64,000 nucleotides of DNA from Rhodocyclaceae bacterium (GTDB lineage: Bacteria > Pseudomonadota > Gammaproteobacteria > Burkholderiales > Rhodocyclaceae): the NCBI GenBank assembly GCA_016791115.1, contig JAEUNL010000008.1, positions 62,001-126,000 on the forward strand, in the 5' to 3' direction. Both the position numbers and the translations under genes were made by a program. This document shows, piece after piece, positions 7,245 through 18,700 of the stretch. Under the pieces are notes generated by a model, which was not told the origin of the DNA, ran no database searches, and saw only the letters and a program-made list of their open reading frames with translations. How positions within the stretch are numbered: position 1 is the stretch's first letter; every line of letters begins with the position of its first letter.

Positions 7245-9065
7245 TTGAGGCTGGTTTTTGACTTTGCCAACGCCAACGGGCTGCGCACGCGGCAGGTATT
7301 CGCCGATCCGCTGGAAATCGTCGTCGCGCACACCCTGGACGAGGTGCGCCCGGCGCTGCAACGCATCGACGCGGCGCGCCTTGCCGGCCAATACGCCGCA
7401 GGCTTCGTGAGCTACGAGGCGGCGCCGGCATTCGATGCGGCCTGCCGCACGCGGCATCCCGGCCCCTTGCCACTGCTGTGCTTCGGCATCTTCGATCGCA
7501 CAGCCGACGACGTGTGGCGCCGCGCCGCAGGCAGCTTCGCCCGCCCCGAATGGCAGCTCGACACGAGCGAGGCCGATTTCTGCGCCGACATCGAAACGAT
7601 ACGTGCCGCGATCCGGCGCGGCGACACCTACCAGGTGAACTACACGGTACGCACGACGTCGCGACTCGACGGCGACGACTTCGCGTATTACGAGCAGTTA
7701 CGCCTGGCGCAGGCAAGCGACTATTGCGCCTATCTCGATTTCGGGCGCTACCGCCTGCTGTCGGCCTCGCCCGAGCTGTTCTTCCGCTGGGAAATCGCCG
7801 CGCCAGGCGAGAAACCCGGCGAAGAGACCGGTGGCCTGCTCACGGCACGCCCGATGAAGGGCACCGCGCCGCGCGGCCGCTGGGCGGCGGAGGACGCCGC
7901 AATCGCCGAGTCGCTTTATCAGTCGGAAAAGAACCGCGCCGAGAACGTGATGATCGTCGACCTGCTGCGCAACGACCTGACGCGGCTCTCGATGCCCGGC
8001 GGCGTATCGGTGCCCAAACTGTTCTCGATCGAACGTTACCCGACGCTGTTCCAGATGACATCCACCGTCGCCGCGCGCACGCGGCCCGATGTCAGCCTGG
8101 AGGATGTGTTCTGCGCGCTTTTCCCCTGCGGTTCGGTCACCGGCGCGCCCAAGATCAAGGCGATGGAAATCATTGCCGGGCTGGAGCGCACGCCGCGCGG
8201 CGCATACTGCGGCGCGATCGGCATGGTCGGCCCGCAGGGCGCGGTGTTTAGCGTGCCGATTCGCACCGTCACGCTCGACACCCATGACGGGTCGATGGGG
8301 TGCGGGCTGGGCAGCGGCATCACCTGGTCGTCCGATGCCCAGGACGAGCATGCGGAGGTCATCACGAAATCGCATTTCCTGACCCGCGAGCCGGAATCCT
8401 TCGAGCTGTTCGAAACCCTGCTGCTGCAGGACGCGGTCTATACCCTGCGCTCGCGCCATCTGACGCGGCTCACCCAATCCGCCGACGCGCTCGGCTTTGC
8501 CTACGACCGCGAGACGCTGCATCACGCGCTTTACGCGTTCGCGGCCGCCCACCCGGCAGGACGCCACCGTGTGCGCCTGCTGCTCGCCAAGGACGGCACG
8601 GTGCGCATCGAGGGCACGGCACTGCCCGAACGCGACCCGCAGCAGGTGCGCGTCGCGCTGGCCCGCACGCCGATGGCGCGCGCCAACCGCCTGCTCTACC
8701 ACAAGACCACACAGCGCGGTTTCTACGATGCCCAGACGGCGGCGCACCCCGATGCATTCGACGTGCTGTTGTGGAACGAGGACGGCGAACTGACCGAATT
8801 CACGCGCGGAAACGTGGTGGTTGAGCTGGACGGCCAGCGCTACACGCCGCCGATCGCGTGCGGTCTGCTGCCGGGCACCCTGCGCGCTGACCTGCTCGAT
8901 CAGGGCGGCATCACGGAACGCGTGATCCACAAGGCCGACCTCGCACGCGCGCAGTCGGTCTGGTTCATCAACAGCGTGCGCGGCTGGCTGCGCACCGATT
9001 TCATCCCGCCCGACGCCGACGCCGCATCTGACCCGCGCGACGCGCTTGCCGTCGACGGCAAATAG
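7245..9065 (+). CDS. pabB: Aminodeoxychorismate synthase component I fused to aminodeoxychorismate lyase (PabB-PabC)
   Basis: A 606-residue two-domain enzyme for p-aminobenzoate synthesis in the folate pathway. Residues 1 to about 385 form the chorismate-binding PabB domain (TARPMKGTAPRG, ENVMIVDLLRNDL, CGSVTGAPKIKAMEI). From about 390 a class IV PLP fold follows (FELFETLLL; HKTT near residue 485 with the likely PLP lysine; GELTEFTRGN), the aminodeoxychorismate lyase. The fusion would take chorismate through to PABA with a glutaminase (PabA), which is not in the window. The frame opens with TTG at 7245; no ATG precedes it in frame and no strong ribosome site is seen, so the exact start is uncertain. 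Confidence 0.9.
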   Translation: MRLVFDFANANGLRTRQVFADPLEIVVAHTLDEVRPALQRIDAARLAGQYAAGFVSYEAAPAFDAACRTRHPGPLPLLCFGIFDRTADDVWRRAAGSFARPEWQLDTSEADFCADIETIRAAIRRGDTYQVNYTVRTTSRLDGDDFAYYEQLRLAQASDYCAYLDFGRYRLLSASPELFFRWEIAAPGEKPGEETGGLLTARPMKGTAPRGRWAAEDAAIAESLYQSEKNRAENVMIVDLLRNDLTRLSMPGGVSVPKLFSIERYPTLFQMTSTVAARTRPDVSLEDVFCALFPCGSVTGAPKIKAMEIIAGLERTPRGAYCGAIGMVGPQGAVFSVPIRTVTLDTHDGSMGCGLGSGITWSSDAQDEHAEVITKSHFLTREPESFELFETLLLQDAVYTLRSRHLTRLTQSADALGFAYDRETLHHALYAFAAAHPAGRHRVRLLLAKDGTVRIEGTALPERDPQQVRVALARTPMARANRLLYHKTTQRGFYDAQTAAHPDAFDVLLWNEDGELTEFTRGNVVVELDGQRYTPPIACGLLPGTLRADLLDQGGITERVIHKADLARAQSVWFINSVRGWLRTDFIPPDADAASDPRDALAVDGK

Positions 9066-9092
9066 AGAGAAAGAGACAGGAGAATCCCGCAG

Positions 9093-10016
9093 ATGGCTGG
9101 ACAATCTGAAATCCGCAACATGGCGCTGTTCTGCGACTTCGAGAACGTCGCACTCGGCGTGCAGGAAGCGAAGTACCCGAAGTTCGATATCGCCAAGGTG
9201 CTCGAGCGCCTGCTGCTCAAGGGCAGCATCGTGGTCAAGAAAGCCTACTGCGACTGGGAGCGCTACAAGAACTTCAAGGCCGGCATGCACGAGGCGGCCT
9301 TCGAACTGATCGAGATTCCGCACGTGCGCCAGAGCGGCAAGAACTCCGCGGACATCCGCATGGTGGTCGACGCGCTGGATCTCTGCTACACCAAGTCGCA
9401 CGTCGATACCTTCGTCATCATCAGCGGCGACTCGGATTTCTCGCCGCTGGTGTCGAAGCTGCGCGAGAACAACAAGCTGGTGATCGGCGTCGGCGTGAAG
9501 AAGTCGACCTCGGATCTGCTCACCGCAAACTGCGACGATTTCATCTTCTACGACGACCTGGTGCGCGAGGAAGCGCAGAAGAAAAAGCGCACTGCCGCGC
9601 CGGCACCCAAGAAACAGAACGGCAATCAGGAGCCGAAAACCGCCAAGAAAACCGTGCGCCGTGGGGAGAAGCCCGACGGCACGGGCGAGGCGTCCGGCGA
9701 TTCGATCGCCGAGTCGGTGGCGGCAGAGGACTCCGTCGAACAAAGGACCGAGGAAACGCGCCGTGTCGAAGCGCTCGAGCTGACGCTGGAAACCGTCGAC
9801 GCATTGCAGCGCGAGCGAGGCGAGGAGGAGAAACTCTGGGGCTCGATGGTCAAGCAGGCGCTCAAGCGGCGCAAGCCCGGCTTCAACGAAAGCTACTACG
9901 GCTATCGCAGCTTCAACGACCTGCTGAAGGACGCGGAATCACGCGGCATGCTGCGCCTGGCGCACGACGAGAAATCCGGCGGCTACCTCGTTCGCAGTGT
10001 CCCGCGCGACGAATGA
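9093..10016 (+). CDS. NYN-domain ribonuclease-like protein with C-terminal LOTUS/OST-HTH domain
   Basis: A 307-residue protein. The first 150 residues form a NYN (PIN-like) nuclease fold with acidic residues in the expected places: FCDFEN (D15), SADIRMVVDALD and ISGDSDFSPL. A lysine/alanine-rich, probably disordered linker covers about 155-235. The C-terminal 75 residues (WGSMVKQALKRRKPGF, YYGYRSFNDLLKDAE, GGYLVRS) look like a LOTUS/OST-HTH module, which binds RNA, including G-quadruplex RNA, in characterised proteins. The combination suggests an RNA-processing or RNA-decay role, but the bacterial substrate is unknown. A GAGAAAGAGACAGGAG purine tract precedes the ATG. Confidence 0.85.
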   Translation: MAGQSEIRNMALFCDFENVALGVQEAKYPKFDIAKVLERLLLKGSIVVKKAYCDWERYKNFKAGMHEAAFELIEIPHVRQSGKNSADIRMVVDALDLCYTKSHVDTFVIISGDSDFSPLVSKLRENNKLVIGVGVKKSTSDLLTANCDDFIFYDDLVREEAQKKKRTAAPAPKKQNGNQEPKTAKKTVRRGEKPDGTGEASGDSIAESVAAEDSVEQRTEETRRVEALELTLETVDALQRERGEEEKLWGSMVKQALKRRKPGFNESYYGYRSFNDLLKDAESRGMLRLAHDEKSGGYLVRSVPRDE

Positions 10017-10053
10017 CCGGCTGACGCCTCAGCGACCCGCCGGGCTGCAGGCC

Positions 10054-10144
10054 GCATGGATAGGCGCTCGCCAGCCGGCATACCCTGCAAGGCGCATGGA
10101 CCGGACCTCTGCAGGCTGGCATTCGCAGGACTGCCTATCCATGC
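10054..10144. repeat. REPIN-like palindromic repeat, copy A
   Basis: Perfect 12-bp inverted arms (GCATGGATAGGC at 10054-10065 and GCCTATCCATGC at 10133-10144) enclose a second, weaker inverted pair (GCCAGC...CTGCA / TGCAGGCTGGC) and another arm-like unit (GCATGGACCGG near 10094). Related copies lie near 33871, 34960 and 59906. This one sits between the converging ends of the NYN gene and rpoS, where it could also act as a transcription end or mRNA-stabilising hairpin. Confidence 0.7.
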
Positions 10145-10165
10145 TGCTTCCAGGCCTGCCTGATT

Positions 10166-11098
10166 TCAGAACAGGACGTCCTTGGAGACGCCGTTGCGCT
10201 TGAGGATGCGACGCAATTGCGCCAGGCCTTCGAGCTGGATCTGGCGCACGCGCTCGCGCGTCAGGCCGAGTCGATCGGCCAGTTCTTCCAGCGTCTGCGC
10301 CTCGCTGCCGTTGAGCCCGTAGCGGTGCTCGATCACGGTGCGCTGCTTGTCGCCGAGCAGGCCAATCCATTCGCCGATCAGGCTCTCGATCTCGGCGTTC
10401 TGGATCTGCGTTTCGGGCGTCTCGGCGTCGTCGTCGGCGAGCGATTCGCCGATCGAGAGGTTCGGATCGATGTCCAGCGGCGCATCGAGCGAAGCAGTAT
10501 GTTCATTGAGCGCAAGGATGTGCCGCACGTCATCGACCGATTTGTCGAGCCGGCGCGCGATGTCCTCCGGGCTGGTTTCGCCGTTGCCGGTGGCTTCGAG
10601 CTGGCGCTGCGCGCGCAGCACCTGGTTGAGTTCCTTGACCACGTGCACCGGCAGGCGGATGGTGCGTGACTGGTTCATGATCGCGCGCTCGATGTTCTGG
10701 CGGATCCACCAGGTCGCGTAGGTGGAAAAGCGGAAGCCGCGTTCCGGATCGAACTTCTCCAGCGCGTGGATCAGGCCGAGGTTGCCCTCCTCCACCAGGT
10801 CGAGCAGCGGAATGCCGCGATTGAGGTAATGCTTGGCGATGTTCACCACCAGGCGCAGGTTGTGCTCGATCATCTTCTGCCGCGCCTCGAAGTCGCCGTC
10901 GCGCGCAGCGCGCGAGAGCCGCCCTTCCTGCTCCGGCGTGAGCAACGGGTTGGCGCCGATCTCGTTCAGGTAGAGCTGGGTGACGTCGTTGAGGAACTCG
11001 GTGTCGGGCGCACTGACCTCGGCCACCGGCTCAGGGCCGGGAAGCGTGGCACCCGCCTGCGGTTCTTCGTCGTCGGAAATCGGGAAATCCGTCGACAT
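10166..11098 (-). CDS. rpoS: RNA polymerase sigma factor RpoS
   Basis: Stationary-phase/general stress sigma factor (310 aa, close to the usual 315-330). Visible parts: region 1.2 ([19 protein letters not shown]); region 2 with the -10 recognition and core-binding helices ([38 protein letters not shown]); region 3 ([19 protein letters not shown]); and region 4 with the -35 helix-turn-helix ([19 protein letters not shown]). It follows nlpD by 9 bp in the surE-pcm-nlpD-rpoS order common to beta- and gammaproteobacteria. In relatives a main rpoS promoter lies inside nlpD; none could be picked out here by eye. Confidence 0.96.
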   Translation of the reverse strand: MSTDFPISDDEEPQAGATLPGPEPVAEVSAPDTEFLNDVTQLYLNEIGANPLLTPEQEGRLSRAARDGDFEARQKMIEHNLRLVVNIAKHYLNRGIPLLDLVEEGNLGLIHALEKFDPERGFRFSTYATWWIRQNIERAIMNQSRTIRLPVHVVKELNQVLRAQRQLEATGNGETSPEDIARRLDKSVDDVRHILALNEHTASLDAPLDIDPNLSIGESLADDDAETPETQIQNAEIESLIGEWIGLLGDKQRTVIEHRYGLNGSEAQTLEELADRLGLTRERVRQIQLEGLAQLRRILKRNGVSKDVLF

Positions 11099-11107
11099 CG
11101 CGGCACC

Positions 11108-12241
11108 TCAGCGGGCAGGAAGGTATTGCAGCGGATCCACCGGCTTGCCCTGGCGGCGGATCTCGAAATGCAATTTGGGTTCAGACGCGTCGCTCTTGCC
11201 GAGTTCCGCGATCTTCTGCCCCTTGCCCACCGCCTGTCCCTCCTTGACGAGAATCTCGCTGTTGTGCGCATAGACCGAAAGGTACTGGTTGCTGTGCTTG
11301 ACCACCACCAGCTTGCCGTAGCCGCGCAGATCCTGGCCCGCGTAGAGCACCTTGCCGGACGCGGCGGCGAGCACCGGGTCGCCCAGCTTGCCGCCGATGT
11401 CGATGCCCTTGCTGGTCGAGTCGTTGAAATTGCCCACCACCTTGCCGCTGGTCGGCCACGCCCAGTCCATGCCGTTGGCGTCGGCCGGGCGCGGCTCTGC
11501 AGGCGGCAATTTCGCCTCGCCAGCAGCGCCGTTGGCGCCTTCCGGCTTGCTTTCGGCTTTCGTTTCGGCCTTGTTCTCCGGCTTTCCGGCAGGCTTGCCC
11601 TCCGTCACGGCAGGCGCTGCGGCGACGGCCGGTGCGCCGGTCGCAGCCTCCTCGCCTGCCCGCGCCTTTTCCCACGCCTGTTCGCTGTAGGGCTGCTTGC
11701 CGCCGCGCGGCTCGCGCTTGATGGCCGCGCCACCTGCCGCGGGCGGCCGGGTCTCCGGACGCGCCTCGCCCACCGGCGTCGCAGCCGGGGCAGCAGGCGC
11801 GAACGGCTCGGACGCCACCTCGCCGCCAGCCGCAAGCGGCCTGGACTCGACGCCACCCGGCGGAACGATCGGTTTGACCTCGACGCCAGCCGTTCCCGCT
11901 GCCGGCGCAACGGCGGCAGTGGTGCCCGGCGGCGCCACCCGGACGCGCTGCCCGGGCGCGATGGCGTTGGGATTCTCGATCCGATTCCAGATGATGATGT
12001 TCTTCGGATCCTGGTTGTACTGGCGCGCGATGCCGTAGAGCGTATCGCCCCGCTGCACGACGTGCGTGCCGGGCTCGGCCGGCACGGCGGCTGGCGTCGA
12101 CGCGGTGGTGGCCGGCGCACGCGGCGCGCTGCGGTCGAGTATGGGCGCAGGCCCCGGCGCGGTACTGGCGCACCCGGCGACAAACGCACATCCGAGCAAC
12201 AGCAGCAGCCGCCCGCCTGCAGACGGGGCTTTTATTGTCAT
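11108..12241 (-). CDS. nlpD: Murein hydrolase activator lipoprotein NlpD
   Basis: A 377-residue outer-membrane lipoprotein. A signal peptide ends in a lipobox (FVAGC, Cys at about residue 24). A LysM domain follows at about 58-105 ([21 protein letters not shown]...NPNAIAPGQ), for peptidoglycan binding. A long Ala/Pro/Lys-rich linker leads to a C-terminal LytM/M23 domain (about 260-377; [25 protein letters not shown]...HFEIRRQGK). In NlpD proteins this domain is catalytically degenerate and activates amidases such as AmiC; the zinc-ligand HxH is not intact here (HFEIR). The ATG at 12241 overlaps the pcm stop as ATGA. Confidence 0.92.
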   Translation of the reverse strand: MTIKAPSAGGRLLLLLGCAFVAGCASTAPGPAPILDRSAPRAPATTASTPAAVPAEPGTHVVQRGDTLYGIARQYNQDPKNIIIWNRIENPNAIAPGQRVRVAPPGTTAAVAPAAGTAGVEVKPIVPPGGVESRPLAAGGEVASEPFAPAAPAATPVGEARPETRPPAAGGAAIKREPRGGKQPYSEQAWEKARAGEEAATGAPAVAAAPAVTEGKPAGKPENKAETKAESKPEGANGAAGEAKLPPAEPRPADANGMDWAWPTSGKVVGNFNDSTSKGIDIGGKLGDPVLAAASGKVLYAGQDLRGYGKLVVVKHSNQYLSVYAHNSEILVKEGQAVGKGQKIAELGKSDASEPKLHFEIRRQGKPVDPLQYLPAR

Positions 12242-12897
12242 TCCACTCCTGCAACCAGCGGCACGAACCGCACGGGATCGAGCCGGGTTTCTGAAAATCC
12301 GTTGGCCCGGCGCTCCATCATGACGAGAACCTGTTCCCACGACGGACCGACGGGCATCAGCAGACGTCCGCCCGGCGCAAGCTGATCGAGCAATGCTTGC
12401 GGAATGGTCGGGCCGGCTGCTGCGACGATGATTGTATCGAATGGCGCCGCTTCGGGAAGACCGAGGCTGCCATCGGCATGTTTGAGCCTCACATTCGGCA
12501 ACCGCAGATGGCGAAGGTTTCGCTTGGCGCGCTCGAGCAACGGCGCGATGCGCTCGACCGAATAGACGTCGGTCGCCATGTGCGAAAGCACGGCTGCTTG
12601 ATAACCGCAACCTGTACCGACTTCGAGCGTCTTGCCCAGCGGACGTCCGACGGCCAGCAGCTCGATCATGCGCGCAACGACAAAAGGCTGCGAGATGGTC
12701 TGCTGGAAACCGAGGGGCAGCGCGGTGTCCTCGTAGGCACGATGCGCAAGCGCCTCTTCGACGAACAGATGTCTCGGCACTGCCGCCATGGCAGCCAGCA
12801 CGCGTTCGTCGCGCACGCCCTGCTCGCGCAGGCGCTCCACCATTCGCGCGCGCGTGCGGTGAGCCGCGTGGGCGGCGCCGTGAAGCCTATCGTTCAT
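12238..12897 (-). CDS. pcm: Protein-L-isoaspartate O-methyltransferase
   Basis: A 219-residue SAM-dependent repair enzyme that methylates isoaspartyl residues in aged proteins. The SAM-binding motif I ([16 protein letters not shown]) and the family's substrate-side [17 protein letters not shown] segment are clear, as is the post-motif VYSVERI. Length matches the family. It overlaps surE by 11 bp upstream and nlpD by 4 bp downstream, placing protein repair, the cell-wall lipoprotein and RpoS in one transcription unit, as in many proteobacteria. Confidence 0.95.
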   Translation of the reverse strand: MNDRLHGAAHAAHRTRARMVERLREQGVRDERVLAAMAAVPRHLFVEEALAHRAYEDTALPLGFQQTISQPFVVARMIELLAVGRPLGKTLEVGTGCGYQAAVLSHMATDVYSVERIAPLLERAKRNLRHLRLPNVRLKHADGSLGLPEAAPFDTIIVAAAGPTIPQALLDQLAPGGRLLMPVGPSWEQVLVMMERRANGFSETRLDPVRFVPLVAGVE

Positions 12898-13633
12898 CCA
12901 TCCAGGCAGAGACGCTTTTCATCTGCGCATTATGCGTCAGATCAATCTGCAGCGGCGTGATCGACACGAAGCCACCCGCCACTGAATGGAAGTCGGTGCC
13001 CGCCCCGTCGTCCCGCGCCTCGCCGGCCGCGCCGACCCAGTAGATCACCTCGTTGCGCGGATTGGTCGCCTTGATCACCGGCTCGGCCTTGTGCCGCTTG
13101 CCCAGTCGCGTGACGCGCATGCCGCGCAGCGACGAAACAGGCAGGTTCGGCACATTCACATTCAGCAACACCGGTTCGCCGAACGGCGATGCGATGAACC
13201 GCTTTACCAGATCACGCGCGACACCTGCGGCCGTATCAAGGTATTCCGCCTCGCGACTGCACAGCGAAACAGCAATGGACGGTATGCCGAGCAGGTAGCC
13301 TTCGGTGGCGGCTGCAACCGTGCCGGAATAAATCGTGTCGTCGCCCATGTTGGCGCCATGGTTGATGCCGGAAACCACTATGTCGGGCAGATGGTCGAGC
13401 ATGCCCGTCACCGCAAGGTGCACGCAATCGGTCGGCGTGCCATTCACGTGATGGAAGCCGTTAGGCGCACGCCGCAAGGACAGCGGACGATCGAGCGTCA
13501 GGGAATTCGAGGCGCCGCTGCGATCGCGCTCGGGTGCGACCACGGTGACATCCGCCAGATCGGCCAGGGCAGCATGGAGCGCCGCGATGCCCGGCGAGAA
13601 ATATCCGTCGTCGTTGGAAATCAGGATGCGCAT
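12887..13633 (-). CDS. surE: 5'/3'-nucleotidase SurE
   Basis: A 248-residue survival protein; SurE enzymes dephosphorylate nucleoside monophosphates and short polyphosphates. The metal-binding N-terminus ([15 protein letters not shown]) and the conserved [24 protein letters not shown] and [23 protein letters not shown] motifs are all present. The ATG at 13633 gives the usual N-terminus; the frame stays open upstream through a sequence without family similarity. It starts the surE-pcm-nlpD-rpoS run, 84 bp from the tRNA-Pro gene that lies upstream on the same strand. Confidence 0.96.
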   Translation of the reverse strand: MRILISNDDGYFSPGIAALHAALADLADVTVVAPERDRSGASNSLTLDRPLSLRRAPNGFHHVNGTPTDCVHLAVTGMLDHLPDIVVSGINHGANMGDDTIYSGTVAAATEGYLLGIPSIAVSLCSREAEYLDTAAGVARDLVKRFIASPFGEPVLLNVNVPNLPVSSLRGMRVTRLGKRHKAEPVIKATNPRNEVIYWVGAAGEARDDGAGTDFHSVAGGFVSITPLQIDLTHNAQMKSVSAWMDER

Positions 13634-13716
13634 GAGAGATCCGGAAAAACGTGGAGCGGGATCGAGCACGCGCCTGCCGGGTACCCCGGCTGACGGCCGG
13701 ACCGGCTGAAGGGAAA

Positions 13717-13794
<78 letters not shown>

Positions 13795-13847
13795 CACGAG
13801 GCCGAGAGTATAGCAGCTTTCGCAGGCGAATCCGGGTAGCGCGGAAC

Positions 13848-14243
13848 TCAGCCGCGCAGAATGTCGAGGATCTCGCGCAGCTCGCCGCGCAAGGCCGCGG
13901 TATCCGTGATGTCCGGTTGCGCAGCTGCAGTCTCAGGCTCCTCCGCCACTGCAGAGGCGCTGCGCGCCCCGTATTCCTCGAGCCGATTGCGCGCCCCGCT
14001 GATCGTGAATCCCTCCTGGTAGAGCAACTCGCGAATGCGGCGCACCAGAAGCACTTCATGGTGCTGATAGTAGCGCCGGTTGCCACGTCGCTTGACCGGC
14101 TTGAGTTGCGTGAACTCCTGCTCCCAATAGCGCAGAACGTGCGGCTTGACGCCGCACAACTCGCTGACTTCACCGATGGTGAAGTAGCGCTTCGCCGGGA
14201 TTGGCGGCAACTCGTCCTTAGGATTGCTGCTGCTTGGAGGCAT
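13848..14243 (-). CDS. MerR family transcriptional regulator at the end of the ihfA operon
   Basis: A 131-residue MerR-type protein. The winged helix-turn-helix lies at about 19-88 ([25 protein letters not shown] then the wing [19 protein letters not shown]). The C-terminal part is short, acidic and lacks the cysteine pattern of metal-sensing MerR proteins. This orphan regulator directly after ihfA is conserved in many proteobacteria; its target is unknown to me. Its start overlaps ihfA by 26 bp, so translation is probably coupled. Confidence 0.88.
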   Translation of the reverse strand: MPPSSSNPKDELPPIPAKRYFTIGEVSELCGVKPHVLRYWEQEFTQLKPVKRRGNRRYYQHHEVLLVRRIRELLYQEGFTISGARNRLEEYGARSASAVAEEPETAAAQPDITDTAALRGELREILDILRG

Positions 14244-14529
14244 TACTCAATTGCTCGACGGCCGTCTTGAGCTTCTGGCTGGCATGGAATGTCACCACCC
14301 GGCGCGCCGTGATGGGGATCTCTTCACCAGTCTTGGGATTGCGCCCGGGGCGTTGCGGCTTGTCGCGCAATTGGAAATTGCCGAAACCGGACAACTTGAC
14401 GCTGTCACCGTTTTCAAGGGCGTTGCGGATCTCCTCAAAGAACGCTTCGACCATGTCTTTTGCTTCACGCTTGTTGAGCCCGACCCGTTCGAACAGCAAA
14501 TCGGCAAGTTCAGCTTTGGTTAGAGTCAT
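14218..14529 (-). CDS. ihfA: Integration host factor subunit alpha
   Basis: A 103-residue DNA-bending protein that pairs with IHF-beta (not in window). The HU/IHF fold is clear: two N-terminal helices ([28 protein letters not shown]), then the DNA-binding beta arm with [13 protein letters not shown] and the intercalating proline, then TFHASQKLK. It lies 12 bp downstream of pheT, the same arrangement as in E. coli and many others. If IHF acts at the hox promoter or rpoS, this would be one of its sources, but no site is claimed here. Confidence 0.95.
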   Translation of the reverse strand: MTLTKAELADLLFERVGLNKREAKDMVEAFFEEIRNALENGDSVKLSGFGNFQLRDKPQRPGRNPKTGEEIPITARRVVTFHASQKLKTAVEQLSNASKQQQS

Positions 14530-14541
14530 TGTCGCTACCTG

Positions 14542-16935
14542 TCATGCCCGCAGTCTGGCCGAGAATCGTTCCTCGGCAAAACGGATTAACCGCGACCTCG
14601 CAGACTCCACCTCGTCATCTGCGAGAGTACGCTGAGTATCTTTCATAACTACCCGAATAGCAAGGCTTTTTTTGTCAGGATCAATGCCTTTGCCTTGATA
14701 GACGTCAAACACTTCCAGCTCGCTGACGATGTCCGGCGCAGCTTGGCGCAGACCATCCAGCAGCGTCTGGACGGGCAGATCGTGTGCCACGACCAGTGCC
14801 AGATCCCGTACCACGGAAGGGAACTTCGACGGCTCCACATAATCGGGCAGCCCCGCTGCGAGCACTGCATCGAGCTCGAGTTCGAACACCACTGGCGAAG
14901 CGCCGAGTTCGTACTTCAGCGACAGGCGCGGGTGAAGCTCTCCGATCCAGCCGATCGCCTGCTGTTCCAACACCACTTCAGCGCAGCGACCGGGATGCAG
15001 CGCCGGATGCGCAGCGGCCAGGAAACAGGGCTTGCGCGGCGCCAACAGCGCCTCCAGATCGGCCTTGACATCGTAGAAATCCACGCGACGCGTCGCCGCC
15101 CCCCATTGTTCGGGTGCGGCGTTGCCTGCCGCGAGCGCCGCAATGCGCAGCGGTTGCACGAACCCGGCCACCGGCCTGTTCGGGCCCGCCTCGCTGCCGT
15201 CACGCGAGAAACAGCGGCCGAGCTCGAATACACGCACGCGCTCGACCTTGCGCTTGAGATTGGTGGCGAGATTCGCGACCAGGCCGCCGATCAGGCTCGA
15301 ACGCATCACGCTCATCTGGCTGGCGATCGGATTGGCGAGCACGACGGGGGCCTCGTTGGCGCAGAAATCGCGCTCCCATGCCGAGTCGACAAAGGAGAAA
15401 TTGACGACCTCCTGATAATCTCGCGCGGCCAGGGTTCGCCGGACACGCCACGGTGACCGGATCTGCTCGCCGAGTGGCAGCATGGCGAGCGGGCCGCTTG
15501 GCGCCGGGGCCGGTACATTGTCGTAGCCGTGAACGCGGACGATTTCCTCGATCAGGTCTTCCTCGATCTCGATGTCGAAGCGATGCGAAGGCGGCGTGAC
15601 CGCAAACCCGTCGGCGGTCCGCTCGACCGCAAGTCCGAGTGCCGAAAGAATGCCCTCGATCCGACCCGCCCCGATGTCGATGCCCAGCACGCGTGCCGCA
15701 CGCGCCGTGCGCAGGTTTACCGTCGCGCGCTTCGGCAAATGGTCGGCCGACAGCGATTCCACGACGGGACCCGGCTGGCCGCCGCAAATGGAAAGGATCA
15801 GTCCGGCCGCGCGTGCCATCGCGTTGCGCGTATTGCCGAAATCCACGCCACGCTCGAAGCGGTGTGACGCATCGCTCGAGAATCCGAAGCTGCGCGCCTT
15901 GCCGGCGACCGCGTCGGGCGCGAACCAGGCTGCCTCGAGGAAGATGTCCGTCGTAGAGGCTTGCACGCCGCTGCCTTCGCCGCCCATGATGCCTGCGAGG
16001 CCCAGCACGCGCGCTTCGTCCGCAATCACCAGCGAATCGGCATCGAGCGCCAGCATCTGCCCGTTGAGCAGTTCGAGCGATTCGCCCGCACGCGCGTAAC
16101 GCGCATGCAACCCACCGTTCAGCTTACCGTCGTCGTAGGCATGCAGGGGCTGGCCGAGTTCGAGCATCACGTAATTTGTGACATCCACCACTGCATTGAT
16201 GCAGCGCAGACCGGCACGTTCGATGCGCTGGCGCATCCAGTCCGGGGTTGGCGCATTGGCATTGATGCCGCGGATCAGACGGCCACAGAATCGCGCACAG
16301 GCCTGCGGCGCGTCGAGCACGATTTCACGCCGTTCGGCGATGACGGCCGACGGCTCATCCCAATTCGGCAGATTGACGCAGGCACCAGTCAACGCAGCCA
16401 CTTCGCGGGCGATGCCCACAAGACTGAGGCAGTCGGCGCGATTGGGCGTCAATTTGAGCAGAAACACGTGATCGTCGAGTGCGAGTTGCGCGCGAACGTC
16501 GCGCCCGGTCGGTGCGTCTTCCGTCAGCGCAAGCAGGCCGCCATGGTCGTCGGAAAGACCGAGTTCTCGCGCCGAGCACAACATGCCGAACGATTCGACG
16601 CCGCGTACCCTGGCTGCCTTGATGCTCAGTCCGCCCGGAAGCACAGCCCCGACGCGCGCGCACGGCACCTTCATGCCCGGCGAGACATTGGGCGCGCCGC
16701 AGACGATCTGCAGCGGATCGGCCTCGCCCACATCGACCTTGCAAAGCTTGAGCTTGTCGGCGTCCGGGTGCTTTTCGGCACTCAGCACCTGAGCGACAAC
16801 CACCTTCGAGAAAGGCGGCGCAACGGGGTCGCATTCCTCGACCTCGAGTCCGGCCATCGTCAGCAATTCGGAAAGCTGGGCCGTGTCGAGCGAGGTGTCG
16901 ACGAGCGAGCGCAGCCAGTGTTCGTTGAATTTCAT
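14542..16935 (-). CDS. pheT: Phenylalanine--tRNA ligase beta subunit
   Basis: A 797-residue beta chain of the (alpha-beta)2 PheRS. Visible parts: an N-terminal tRNA-binding domain (VVAQVLSAEKHPDADKLKLC, about 45-150); the B3/B4 editing module (about 210-400; RFCGRLI, VDVTNYVMLELGQPLHAYD); the B5 domain; the catalytic-like core (EEIVRVHGYDNVPA onward); and the C-terminal anticodon-binding FDX-ACB fold (KFPSVVRDLALVV). The ATG at 16935 gives the usual MKFNEHWLR start; the frame extends upstream without similarity. It lies 4 bp after pheS. Confidence 0.96.
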   Translation of the reverse strand: MKFNEHWLRSLVDTSLDTAQLSELLTMAGLEVEECDPVAPPFSKVVVAQVLSAEKHPDADKLKLCKVDVGEADPLQIVCGAPNVSPGMKVPCARVGAVLPGGLSIKAARVRGVESFGMLCSARELGLSDDHGGLLALTEDAPTGRDVRAQLALDDHVFLLKLTPNRADCLSLVGIAREVAALTGACVNLPNWDEPSAVIAERREIVLDAPQACARFCGRLIRGINANAPTPDWMRQRIERAGLRCINAVVDVTNYVMLELGQPLHAYDDGKLNGGLHARYARAGESLELLNGQMLALDADSLVIADEARVLGLAGIMGGEGSGVQASTTDIFLEAAWFAPDAVAGKARSFGFSSDASHRFERGVDFGNTRNAMARAAGLILSICGGQPGPVVESLSADHLPKRATVNLRTARAARVLGIDIGAGRIEGILSALGLAVERTADGFAVTPPSHRFDIEIEEDLIEEIVRVHGYDNVPAPAPSGPLAMLPLGEQIRSPWRVRRTLAARDYQEVVNFSFVDSAWERDFCANEAPVVLANPIASQMSVMRSSLIGGLVANLATNLKRKVERVRVFELGRCFSRDGSEAGPNRPVAGFVQPLRIAALAAGNAAPEQWGAATRRVDFYDVKADLEALLAPRKPCFLAAAHPALHPGRCAEVVLEQQAIGWIGELHPRLSLKYELGASPVVFELELDAVLAAGLPDYVEPSKFPSVVRDLALVVAHDLPVQTLLDGLRQAAPDIVSELEVFDVYQGKGIDPDKKSLAIRVVMKDTQRTLADDEVESARSRLIRFAEERFSARLRA

Positions 16936-16939
16936 CGCT

Positions 16940-18387
<1,448 letters not shown>

Positions 18388-18399
18388 GGTCCGTCCTCC

Positions 18400-18597
18400 T
18401 TATGCGTAGGGAAGCATGGCGCGCACGGACTTCACGTCAGAGGCCACAACCTCCGTCGTGCCGCGCAACTGACGCTTCGACTTGGTGGTCTTCTTGGTCA
18501 GGATGTGGCGCTTGAACGCCTGTGACCGCTTGACGCTGCCGGAACCGCGCACCTTGAAGCGCTTGGCGGCCCCGCTCTTGGTTTTCATCTTGGGCAT
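18400..18597 (-). CDS. rpmI: 50S ribosomal protein L35
   Basis: A 65-residue L35 with the usual strongly basic sequence ([20 protein letters not shown], then [16 protein letters not shown] and a C-terminal MLPYA). The ATG at 18597 gives the canonical start. It lies between infC and rplT as in nearly all bacteria. A long hairpin 104 bp upstream separates it from infC. Confidence 0.97.
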   Translation of the reverse strand: MPKMKTKSGAAKRFKVRGSGSVKRSQAFKRHILTKKTTKSKRQLRGTTEVVASDVKSVRAMLPYA

Positions 18598-18700
18598 GAT
18601 TGCTCCAGTTGCTGTGTGGCGCAAGGTGGCGGGCGATTTTCGACCGCACTTGATGACCTGCAACCACTTGTTATCGACACAGGTTGAATCCTGCATCGTA

